From assembly GCA_012965075.1 (NCBI GenBank), contig DTSY01000122.1, positions 1-25,070 of the forward strand: a stretch of DNA of 25,070 nucleotides. Direction: 5' to 3'. The first letter of the stretch is position 1, and every line of letters begins with the position of its first letter. Origin of the DNA: Gammaproteobacteria bacterium (GTDB lineage: Bacteria > Pseudomonadota > Gammaproteobacteria > Magnimaribacterales > Magnimaribacteraceae). Below are positions 14,117 through 20,884 of the stretch, piece by piece. A model generated the notes under the pieces. That model was given only the letters and a program-made list of their open reading frames with translations, was not told where the DNA came from and made no database searches. Made by a program: the position numbers and the translations under genes.

Positions 14117-15007
14117 TTAGTCCAAAGGAAAATTCTGTTTAACCTTCTTCATGGCATTTTGTTCTATCTGCCTTACCCTTTCAGCAGAAATGCCATATTT
14201 ATCTGCTAATTCATGCAGAGTTAATTTTTGGTCTGTAAGCCACCTGTCATAAATAATATCTCGACTTCTATCGTCTAATTGCTTTAAAGCTTCATATAGC
14301 TGAGTTGTATTCAGAGTTGAATCGTCTTCCTTTTCAATTATTTCAGAAGGGTTAGCCGAAGAATCTTCTAGATAATTAGCTGGGGCGTAATTAGTTGCAT
14401 CACTATCATCGCCTTCAAGAGGATCAAACGACATATCTAAGCCACTAAGGCGTTTTTCCATTTCTCTTACTTCTGCAGGCTTAACCCCAAGATCTTTTGA
14501 AATAGATTTAATTTCCTCTTCGGTCAACCATCCTAAATTCTTTTTTTTACTTCTTAAATTAAAGAAAAGTTTTCGTTGTGCTTTGGTGGTTGCAATTTTT
14601 ACAATCTTCCAGTTTCTTAGAACATATTCGTGAATTTCTGCTTTAATCCAGTGAACAGCAAACGAAATAAGCCTAACCCCCACCTCAGGATTAAATCTTC
14701 TCACTGCCTTCATTAATCCTATATTGCCTTCCTGTATTAGGTCTGCTTCAGAAAGACCATAGCCAGAGTATGTCTTAGCGATATAGACTACAAACCTAAG
14801 GTGGGCAAGTACCAATTTTCTAGCTGCATCTAGATCATCTCTGTAATAAAGGTCTTCGGCTAACTTTCTTTCCTGCTCTCGGGTAAGGATTCCAATGTTG
14901 TGAATAGAATTTATGTAAGATTTAAGATTACCTCCAGGTGATGCAATGTCCATCTCCTGAAGCGAAGTTCCTGGCTTAATTTCTTCTTTTTTTGTTTTTT
15001 TAGTCAT
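14117..15007 (-). CDS. rpoH: RNA polymerase heat-shock sigma factor (sigma-32)
   Basis: This 296-aa protein is the sigma factor for heat-shock promoters. Region 1.2 starts at about residue 27. Region 2 contains 'HLRFVVYIAKTYSGYGLSEADLIQEGNIGLMKAVRRFNP' in essence, with 'FAVHWIKAEIHEYVLRNW' as region 2.4. The RpoH box 'QRKLFFNLR' separates RpoH from RpoD/RpoS. Region 4 ends with the helix-turn-helix 'LHELADKYGISAERVRQIEQ'. Length is slightly above E. coli RpoH (284), owing to an N-terminal extension and an acidic linker. The protein ends normally; the stop codon abuts the thiG remnant with no spacer. Upstream, cysQ lies 54 nt away on the same strand. Confidence 0.96.
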   Translation of the reverse strand: MTKKTKKEEIKPGTSLQEMDIASPGGNLKSYINSIHNIGILTREQERKLAEDLYYRDDLDAARKLVLAHLRFVVYIAKTYSGYGLSEADLIQEGNIGLMKAVRRFNPEVGVRLISFAVHWIKAEIHEYVLRNWKIVKIATTKAQRKLFFNLRSKKKNLGWLTEEEIKSISKDLGVKPAEVREMEKRLSGLDMSFDPLEGDDSDATNYAPANYLEDSSANPSEIIEKEDDSTLNTTQLYEALKQLDDRSRDIIYDRWLTDQKLTLHELADKYGISAERVRQIEQNAMKKVKQNFPLD

Positions 15008-15018
15008 TTCTTAGCGGA

Positions 15019-15048
15019 ATTCTACATTTTTAACAACAGACTATGCAA
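15019..15048 (-). promoter_or_regulatory. Candidate sigma-70 promoter of rpoH
   Basis: On the minus strand TTGCAT (15048-15043) and TAGAAT (15024-15019) are 18 nt apart, within the 54-nt gap between cysQ and rpoH. Transcription would start about 15012, only some 5 nt before the ATG, making a nearly leaderless mRNA. Co-transcription from cysQ is the alternative. Confidence 0.4.
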
Positions 15049-15061
15049 ATTATGGGAAACC

Positions 15062-15874
15062 TTAAGAAAAAAGACTCTTCCAGGAGAAGCTCGAATCTCC
15101 AACACAATAAAATTCAGGATTCTTCTTTTCTGAATCAAAAACATATTTGAAATCTTTTCCTTTTAGCCCCCTTAATGTTCCACCTGCAGCTTCTAGCACA
15201 GCCTGTCCGGCAGCTATGTCCCATTGCGAAGTTGGCCCCATCCTGCAATAAATATCTGCTTCGCCTTCTGCAACTCTGCAAAGCTTTAATGAACTTCCAG
15301 CTTCAATTAATTCTATTTCTTTAAAGTTTTTACTCACTCTTTTTAAGAATTGATGATCTTTTTTAGTTTGATGACTTCTACTCACTGTAACTGTAATCAG
15401 ATCTAGATTTAGACCTCTAGTTTTTATCTGGCTTTGGATACCATTTATTTCCTTATACGCGCCTACACCTGATATGCCTTTAAATAATTCTTCTTTGGCT
15501 GGTGCGCTTACCACTCCCAATACAGGAGACCCATTTTCAATTAAAGCTATATTTACCGTGAAGTCACCGTTCCTATTTAAAAACTCCTTTGTCCCATCGA
15601 GCGGATCTATAAGCCAAAATGTCTTATCTCCTTTTTTATGCTTCACTTTATCTTCTTCTGATAACACAGGAAACTTCAAGTCTAAGTTATTTAATCCCTC
15701 TATTATGAGTCTATGCGAAGAAAGGTCGGCCTCTGTTACCGGGGATCCATCTTCTTTCTTCTCTTGAGTAACTTCTTTTCTAAAGTAAACATCCATAACG
15801 CTTTCAGAGGCTTTTAGAGCTATTTCAGCTATCTCTTCTGATAGTTCTAATAATCTTTCTTTGTCCTTAAACAT
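15062..15874 (-). CDS. cysQ: CysQ-type 3'(2'),5'-bisphosphate nucleotidase
   Basis: This 270-aa inositol-monophosphatase-superfamily enzyme hydrolyses PAP (adenosine 3',5'-bisphosphate), a by-product of sulfate assimilation, using Mg2+. The metal sites are visible: 'EEDK' (from 'FPVLSEEDKV'), 'WLIDPLDGTKEFLNRNGDFT' and 'SQWDIAAGQAVLEAAGG'. 'DPLDGTKEF' followed by the NGDFTVNIAL stretch is characteristic of CysQ rather than SuhB. I chose ATG 15874; an in-frame TTG at 15922 would add 16 residues not usual for the family, and neither start has a clear Shine-Dalgarno. It is upstream of rpoH on the same strand. Confidence 0.9.
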   Translation of the reverse strand: MFKDKERLLELSEEIAEIALKASESVMDVYFRKEVTQEKKEDGSPVTEADLSSHRLIIEGLNNLDLKFPVLSEEDKVKHKKGDKTFWLIDPLDGTKEFLNRNGDFTVNIALIENGSPVLGVVSAPAKEELFKGISGVGAYKEINGIQSQIKTRGLNLDLITVTVSRSHQTKKDHQFLKRVSKNFKEIELIEAGSSLKLCRVAEGEADIYCRMGPTSQWDIAAGQAVLEAAGGTLRGLKGKDFKYVFDSEKKNPEFYCVGDSSFSWKSLFS

Positions 15875-15885
15875 ATATCTTTGAT

Positions 15886-15913
15886 TTGTTAGCTGATATT
15901 TTTCTTTTACAAT
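15886..15913 (+). promoter_or_regulatory. Candidate promoter for the small ORF-dienoyl-CoA isomerase pair
   Basis: TTGTTA (15886-15891) and TACAAT (15908-15913) are 16 nt apart, ending 29 nt before the ATG of the 59-aa gene. It lies between divergent cysQ (ATG 15874) and the plus-strand genes. The boxes are reasonable but not consensus. Confidence 0.4.
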
Positions 15914-15942
15914 AGCCGACAAACCCTTGCTGTAAAAGTAAT

Positions 15943-16122
15943 ATGAATGATAAAGAAAAATTAATAAAAAACACTGAAATTATAAAGAAAGGCTTAAATC
16001 TACTTGGTAGGAATAGAAAAACAGTACTTTCTCATCATAAAACTTTTGAACTAACTGATGAACTTGAAGAAAGGGTGGAAGAGATGCTTGTTAGCCTAAA
16101 AGAAGAAAAAAATGAATCATGA
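15943..16122 (+). CDS. Small charged protein of unknown function (59 aa)
   Basis: An ATG at 15943 opens a 59-codon frame ending at TGA 16120-16122. The product is highly charged, mostly helical in appearance, and has no membrane segment or cysteines. It reads 'MNDKEKLIKNTEIIKKGLNL' at the start and has a Glu/Lys-rich C-terminal helix ('LEERVEEMLVSLKEEKN'). Its stop overlaps the GAGGAG ribosome site of the following crotonase gene, so it looks like the first gene of a two-gene operon. I do not recognise a family. The frame, the tight link and an upstream promoter candidate support it as real. A chance frame in A-rich DNA remains possible. Confidence 0.6.
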   Translation: MNDKEKLIKNTEIIKKGLNLLGRNRKTVLSHHKTFELTDELEERVEEMLVSLKEEKNES

Positions 16123-16132
16123 GGAGAATACT

Positions 16133-16972
16133 ATGAATTACAGTTGTTTTAAGTGTGAAATAAAAGACAAAATTGCCCACATTGAAATGTGTAGGCCAGA
16201 TGAATTTAACTCTATGAATAAGGCTTTCTGGTCCGAACTGCCTAACTTAGTTGATTCTATATCGAATGATGCTAACGCTAGAGTAATAGTCCTTTCAGCA
16301 CAAGGAAAGCACTTCTGTGCAGGAATGGATTTGGCTAATTTTGCTCCTAACCCTAATACACCAAAGGCACATTTAGGAATGAGAAAAGAATCTGCATTCA
16401 GAGGAACTTTAGATTTACAGCACACCATCTCGTGTTTAGAAAAGGCCAGAATGCCAGTGATAGCAGCCATTCAGGGAGCCTGTGTAGGCGGTGGTGTAGA
16501 TTTAGCTACTGCCACGGATATTAGATATTGCACCAAAGATGCCTTTTTCTGTATTCAAGAAATAAATATTGGGCTGGCAGCTGATGTGGGAACCCTACAA
16601 AGATTACCTCATTTAATTCCTGAAGGCCTAGTTCGGGAGCTGGCTTTTACAGGCAGGCGGTTTAAAGCTGAGGAAGCTTTTAAATTTGGACTTGTTAATG
16701 AGGTTTTTGATAGCCATGAAGAGATGTTAAAAGGCGTTATGGAAGTGGCAAAGGAAATAACAAAAAAAGGCCCTCTTGCAGTAACTTCAACTAAAGAAAT
16801 CTTGAATTATGGAAGGGATCATTCTATGGAAGATTCTCTTAATTACGTAGCCCTCTGGAACAATGCCATGGGCATAAGTGATGAAATGTCGGAAACATTT
16901 AAAGCCCAGTCAGAGAAGAGAGATCCTGACTTTGAAGATCTCCTTCCAAGAAAAAAATATATGGGAGATTAG
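16133..16972 (+). CDS. Delta(3,5)-delta(2,4)-dienoyl-CoA isomerase-like crotonase
   Basis: This 279-aa enoyl-CoA hydratase/isomerase-fold protein has the oxyanion-hole segments 'HFCAGMDLANF' and 'GACVGGGVDLATATDIRYC'. Acidic residues D123, E143 and D151 have the same 20- and 8-residue spacing as D176, E196 and D204 of mammalian ECH1. The stretch 'EINIGLAADVGTLQRLP' is almost the ECH1 signature. I therefore call it a dienoyl-CoA isomerase, which shifts double bonds during oxidation of unsaturated fatty acids, rather than a plain hydratase. The ATG at 16133 is chosen because GAGGAG lies 6 nt ahead; an ATG at 16112 in the same frame has no such site. It is convergent with yaaA, 2 nt apart. Confidence 0.88.
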   Translation: MNYSCFKCEIKDKIAHIEMCRPDEFNSMNKAFWSELPNLVDSISNDANARVIVLSAQGKHFCAGMDLANFAPNPNTPKAHLGMRKESAFRGTLDLQHTISCLEKARMPVIAAIQGACVGGGVDLATATDIRYCTKDAFFCIQEINIGLAADVGTLQRLPHLIPEGLVRELAFTGRRFKAEEAFKFGLVNEVFDSHEEMLKGVMEVAKEITKKGPLAVTSTKEILNYGRDHSMEDSLNYVALWNNAMGISDEMSETFKAQSEKRDPDFEDLLPRKKYMGD

Positions 16973-16974
16973 GT

Positions 16975-17751
16975 TTAACCTAGCTTCCTAAGAAACACTG
17001 GAGAAAACTGACCTGAGTCTTGCTTACTATAGCTATAGCCCTCAAGGTTAAATCCTAAGATTGCTTCTGGTTTGTCTATATGGTTAAGGGCGATGTACCT
17101 AGCCATCAAGCCCCTTGCTTTTTTTGCGTAAAAGCTAATTATTTTGTACTTACCATTTTTGTAATCCTTAAACACAGGACTAAAGACTGGAAGTTTTAAT
17201 TCTGACAATTTAACTGAAGAAAAATATTCGACAGACGCCAAATTTAATATTGATCTGTTCTTGTGGGTTTCAAGTGCCTTTGCTAAGGATACTGCAATTT
17301 TTTCTCCCCAAAATTCGTAAAGATCTTTTACTTTGGCGTTCTTAAATTTAGTTCCCATCTCAAGCCTATAGGGCTCCATTAAATCTAAAGGTTTTAAAAT
17401 TCCATAAAGTCCAGACAGTATTCTTAAATGGTTGTCTAAAAACTTGATTTGTTTTTTATTTAAGCTTCTTGCATCAAGGCCGGTGTAGACATCCCCTTTA
17501 AAGGCATAGATAGCTTGTCTGGAAGTTTCCCTTAAATCCTTATCCCCCTTCCAGTTCATATTTCTTTCAAAATTTAAGTCAGCCAACTTCTCACTTAAAC
17601 CCATCATTGAAGAAAGATCCTCTGGACCTAGGACCTTCAATTCTCGCATTAACTTTCTACTTTCTGACAAGTGTTCAGAGACGGAATAACCCACAGAAGG
17701 GACCTTAGTCTCATAATCTAAGGTTTTGGCTGGAGAGACTACTGAGATCAT
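16975..17751 (-). CDS. yaaA: YaaA family peroxide-stress protein (DUF328)
   Basis: This 258-aa protein is the usual length for YaaA, with 'VVSPAKTLDYET' at the N-terminus, 'LSEKLADLNFERN', 'AIYAFKGDVYTGLDA', 'RILSGLYGILKPLDLMEPYRLEMGTK' (shown here only as the family core), and a C-terminal 'YSYSKQDSGQFSPVFLRK'-type end. In E. coli, YaaA lowers intracellular free iron and protects DNA during hydrogen peroxide stress. It binds DNA in vitro. Here the gene overlaps the acyl-CoA dehydrogenase stop by 4 nt (ATGA). The two are surely cotranscribed, which may supply YaaA with flavoenzyme-linked oxidative stress; that link is inference. Confidence 0.93.
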   Translation of the reverse strand: MISVVSPAKTLDYETKVPSVGYSVSEHLSESRKLMRELKVLGPEDLSSMMGLSEKLADLNFERNMNWKGDKDLRETSRQAIYAFKGDVYTGLDARSLNKKQIKFLDNHLRILSGLYGILKPLDLMEPYRLEMGTKFKNAKVKDLYEFWGEKIAVSLAKALETHKNRSILNLASVEYFSSVKLSELKLPVFSPVFKDYKNGKYKIISFYAKKARGLMARYIALNHIDKPEAILGFNLEGYSYSKQDSGQFSPVFLRKLG

Positions 17752-18962
17752 GTAAGCCCCAAGACAAGTTTGGCCATTATATTTCTTTGAATTTCATTCG
17801 AACCGGCATATATGCTTGCCTTTCGATAATTAAAATATCTTGGCGCTGAAGTATTTGCAAAATCACTACCTATGGGCGGTTCATTATGGCCTATTCCTGG
17901 ACCAGAGTTATTGAATGGCAAAGCATAATAATCAACAGCTTCAACAGCTAATTCTGTTATTAACTGTCCTATTTCAGTCCCCCTAGTCTTTAATAAAGAT
18001 GATTCAGGTCCCACATTCTGCCCTGCGGATAAGCTTCCTAAGATTCTTAACTCTGTTGCTTCCAAGGCATTTATTTGGATTTCAACCTGAGCTACTTTAT
18101 CTAAAAATGCAGTATCTTCAATTAAAGCTCCATCAGAAGACATTTGGGTTTTAGCCATTTCAACAACCCTGTCGAGAGATGAATAAAGGCTGGCCGAGTA
18201 CCCGTTTCCTCTTTCAAATTCCAGCAGATACTTCGCGTATGTCCACCCCTTGCCTTCTTCTCCAATTAAATTCTCTTTTGGAACCTTAACATCCTCAAAA
18301 AAAACGGTGTTAACTTCTTGATATCCCTCTGGGGCCTTATCTAGGGTCACTATAGGCTGCACATTTATTCCTGGTGAGTGCATGTCGATTAATAAAAATG
18401 AAATGCCCATTTGTCTAATCTCTTCATTACTAGTTCTAACTAGACAAAAAATCATGTCAGCAAATTGTGCCATAGTTGTCCAAGTTTTAGAGCCATTTAC
18501 AAGATAGTGGTCTCCTTTGTCTTCGGCTTTGGTCTTAAGAGACGCCAAGTCGGAACCAGATCCTGGCTCAGAGTAGCCCTGACACCACAATACTTTAGAA
18601 GCGAGAATGTCTGGTAAGTATTTTTCTTTTTGCGCATCTGTTCCAAAGGCCATAATCACTGGGGCAACCATTTTTTCTCCAAACGCTATGACTGAAGGGG
18701 CATTTACTGCTGCCATTTCCTTGTTAAAAAAATACTTCTGAGTGGCTGTTAATTCAGCTCCGCCATACTCTTTCGGCCAATTAATTCCTGCCCAGCCCCC
18801 TTTATATAATAGCTGTTGCCATTCCATATGGTCCTCTCTGGTTAAATGGCCGTTGGGGCTATTTCCATACCTTTTTCTCATGTCTTCCGAATAGTTCTCT
18901 TTCAACCACTCTCTAACTTCGCTTTGAAAATCAAGTTCTTCTTGTGTAAATTGCAAGTCCAT
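17748..18962 (-). CDS. Acyl-CoA dehydrogenase family protein
   Basis: This 404-aa FAD enzyme of the acyl-CoA dehydrogenase fold has an N-terminal helical domain, then 'WCQGYSEPGSGSDLASLKT' and 'YLVNGSKTWTTMAQFADMI' in the beta domain, and 'NYRKASIYAGSNEIQRNIMA' at the C-terminus. It would oxidise an acyl-CoA to the 2-enoyl-CoA and pass electrons to ETF. The usual MCAD catalytic glutamate in the YEGT-type motif is alanine here (A386). E250 in 'LLEFERGNG' aligns with the base of isovaleryl- and long-chain-type enzymes, so activity is expected. A strong GGGAGG (18972-18977) lies 9 nt ahead of ATG 18962. Substrate is unknown. Confidence 0.93.
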   Translation of the reverse strand: MDLQFTQEELDFQSEVREWLKENYSEDMRKRYGNSPNGHLTREDHMEWQQLLYKGGWAGINWPKEYGGAELTATQKYFFNKEMAAVNAPSVIAFGEKMVAPVIMAFGTDAQKEKYLPDILASKVLWCQGYSEPGSGSDLASLKTKAEDKGDHYLVNGSKTWTTMAQFADMIFCLVRTSNEEIRQMGISFLLIDMHSPGINVQPIVTLDKAPEGYQEVNTVFFEDVKVPKENLIGEEGKGWTYAKYLLEFERGNGYSASLYSSLDRVVEMAKTQMSSDGALIEDTAFLDKVAQVEIQINALEATELRILGSLSAGQNVGPESSLLKTRGTEIGQLITELAVEAVDYYALPFNNSGPGIGHNEPPIGSDFANTSAPRYFNYRKASIYAGSNEIQRNIMAKLVLGLT

Positions 18963-18981
18963 ATAAATTAACCTCCCATTA

Positions 18982-19009
18982 ATTATAAATTAGAAAGAAA
19001 TCAACGCAA
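18982..19009 (-). promoter_or_regulatory. Promoter of the acyl-CoA dehydrogenase-yaaA operon
   Basis: On the minus strand TTGCGT (19009-19004) is 16 nt from a perfect TATAAT (18987-18982). The operon start codon follows at 18962 after GGGAGG. It occupies most of the 58-nt divergent gap to dctQ. The plus-strand promoter for dctQ is not evident. Confidence 0.6.
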
Positions 19010-19020
19010 TCAGTTAACGT

Positions 19021-19518
19021 ATGAATCAGATCACTCGATCATTAGATTTCTTTTCAGAGATGACAGGGCGCTTCTGTTCTTGGTTCGTTGCCCTCATGGC
19101 CTTAATCACTTGCGTGGTGGTTGTAATGAGGTATGGATTAGACCTGGGTTCAGTCTTGCTTCAGGATGTAGTTCTATATTTGCACGGAGCTTTATTTCTC
19201 TTAGGCTCTTCTTTTGCCTTAAAACGTAATGCTCACGTTAGAGTCGATATTTTTTATAGAGAGTTTTCAGAAAAAAAGAAAGCCTTTGTAGATCTTGTCG
19301 GCCACTGTCTTTTCTTGCAACCAGTTTGTTGGGTGATATTTCTCTTTTCATGGGGTTTTGTGGAACTCTCTTGGAGAATTATGGAAGTCTCGGCTGAGCC
19401 CGATGGACTTCCTTTTGTTTATTTGCAAAAGAGCCTCTTGATTGCTTTGTGTTTATTCATGGCTCTTCAGAGCTTTTCTGAAATTTTAAAAAGCATCTTA
19501 AAAATAAAAAATGGCTGA
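19021..19518 (+). CDS. dctQ: TRAP transporter small permease subunit (DctQ)
   Basis: This 165-aa protein has four hydrophobic helices (about residues 17-37, 47-66, 92-114 and 135-157). The DctQ marker stretch 'LQDVVLYLHGALFLLGSSFALKRNAHVRVDIFY' (R and D of 'HVRVD') is present in that order. DctQ pairs with DctM in secondary, sodium-driven uptake of organic acids that are handed over by a periplasmic binding protein. The start ATG 19021 has no Shine-Dalgarno and the upstream gap is only 58 nt. It overlaps dctM by 8 nt. The matching DctP is not adjacent but lies at 22484-23593 on the other strand. Confidence 0.92.
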   Translation: MNQITRSLDFFSEMTGRFCSWFVALMALITCVVVVMRYGLDLGSVLLQDVVLYLHGALFLLGSSFALKRNAHVRVDIFYREFSEKKKAFVDLVGHCLFLQPVCWVIFLFSWGFVELSWRIMEVSAEPDGLPFVYLQKSLLIALCLFMALQSFSEILKSILKIKNG

Positions 19519-20884
19519 GTTCATACCTCTATTGATGTTCGGAATTATTTGCTTAGTACTTTTAGCTGGCTTTCCTGTAGCATTTTCTCTAGCTGGAACT
19601 GCGCTTATATTCGCAGGCTTGGGAATACTTTCGGGAACTTTTGATGCTTCTCTTTTGGGAACTATACCTAATAGGATGTTTGGGGATATGACCAACACTA
19701 ATCTAGTGGCAGTGCCCTTATTCATTTTTATGGGAATACTGTTTGAAAAATCTAATCTTGCAGAAGATTTATTGAGCAATATGGCTGACCTTTTGGGGGG
19801 GTTTAGGGGCAGCCTGGCTGTATCTGTAATAATTGTGGGAGCTATGATTGCTGCAAGCACAGGCATAGTGGGGGCAACTGTGATTGCTATGGGTCTAATT
19901 TCTCTACCTATAATGCTCCAAAGAAACTACGACCAAAGCTTAGCTACTGGGACTATCTGCGCTACCGGTACTTTGGGCCAGATCATTCCCCCCTCTATTG
20001 CATTAGTTCTTTTGGGAGATGTTCTCTCAGCAGCTTACCAACAATCTCAACTTAGTTTAGGTATATTTTCTGCGAGGACAATTTCGGTAGGTGATTTATT
20101 TATGGGTGCAATAGTTCCAGGTTTAATCCTGGTTATTGCTTACATTTCATATGTGCTATTCAAAGCCTATGCTCAACCTTCTACTGCACCCGCTCAGGAA
20201 GTCAGGACCATTGAAAATAGGGCTAAAATAATTTTAACCACTCTACTTCCACCCCTGGTTTTGATAGTAGCTGTTTTAGGATCCATCTTAATGGGTATTG
20301 CGACCCCTACTGAAGCCGCAGGTGTCGGAGCTCTTGGTGCTATGGGACTTGCATTGAGTAAAGGAAGTTTAAATCGAGAGAACTTAACCTCTGCTGTCCA
20401 AAGTACTACTGAAATAACATCAATGGTCTTTATGATTCTGTTGGGTTCGTCAATATTTTCTCTTGTCTTTCGTGGATTTGGGGGTGATGACTTAGTTAAT
20501 AGTATTTTTAATCAAATGCCTGGCGGTGTTTTCGGAGCCATGCTTATTGTCATGATAATTATTTTTCTCTTAGGATTTATATTGGACTTTATTCAAATTA
20601 CTTTCGTGGTGGTCCCTATTGTCGGTCCAGTTTTAATGGCGATGGGCATAGATCCTCTTTGGCTAGGAATTATGATAGCCATTAATCTACAAACATCTTT
20701 TCTCACCCCTCCTTTTGGATTCGCTTTATTTTATTTGAGGGGTGTTGCGCCTGACTCTGTTCCTACTGGAGCCATATATAGAGGTGTGATTCCTTTTATA
20801 ATAATCCAATTACTAGTCTTGCTAGGCCTCGCTATCTTCCCCTCATTAGTAACTGCTCTGCCAAATGCCATTTATGGACTTTAA
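19511..20884 (+). CDS. dctM: TRAP transporter large permease subunit (DctM)
   Basis: This 457-aa membrane protein has about 12 helices and is the main transport subunit of a TRAP system. Typical features are 'GFPVAFSLAGTALIF' near the N-terminus, 'MTNTNLVAVPLFIFMGILFE', 'ASTGIVGATVIAMGLISLP', 'ATGTLGQIIPPSIALVLLGD', 'GIATPTEAAGVGALGAMGLA' and the C-terminal 'NLQTSFLTPPFGFALFYLRG'. It is slightly longer than many DctM proteins, with a long loop after about residue 170, as in the group handling 2-oxo acids or lactate; that substrate guess is weak. The start overlaps dctQ by 8 nt. The last 4 nt overlap the convergent lipA end, leaving no terminator. Confidence 0.95.
   Translation: MAEFIPLLMFGIICLVLLAGFPVAFSLAGTALIFAGLGILSGTFDASLLGTIPNRMFGDMTNTNLVAVPLFIFMGILFEKSNLAEDLLSNMADLLGGFRGSLAVSVIIVGAMIAASTGIVGATVIAMGLISLPIMLQRNYDQSLATGTICATGTLGQIIPPSIALVLLGDVLSAAYQQSQLSLGIFSARTISVGDLFMGAIVPGLILVIAYISYVLFKAYAQPSTAPAQEVRTIENRAKIILTTLLPPLVLIVAVLGSILMGIATPTEAAGVGALGAMGLALSKGSLNRENLTSAVQSTTEITSMVFMILLGSSIFSLVFRGFGGDDLVNSIFNQMPGGVFGAMLIVMIIIFLLGFILDFIQITFVVVPIVGPVLMAMGIDPLWLGIMIAINLQTSFLTPPFGFALFYLRGVAPDSVPTGAIYRGVIPFIIIQLLVLLGLAIFPSLVTALPNAIYGL

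Noticed and set aside
13732..14142. 136-codon plus-strand open frame opposite trmB, the thiG remnant and rpoH
   Set aside because: It lies antisense to clearly conserved genes, has no ribosome site and its product resembles no family; it is a shadow frame.
16138..16470. 110-codon minus-strand frame inside the dienoyl-CoA isomerase gene
   Set aside because: It is fully antisense to a gene with intact catalytic residues and shows no start signal.
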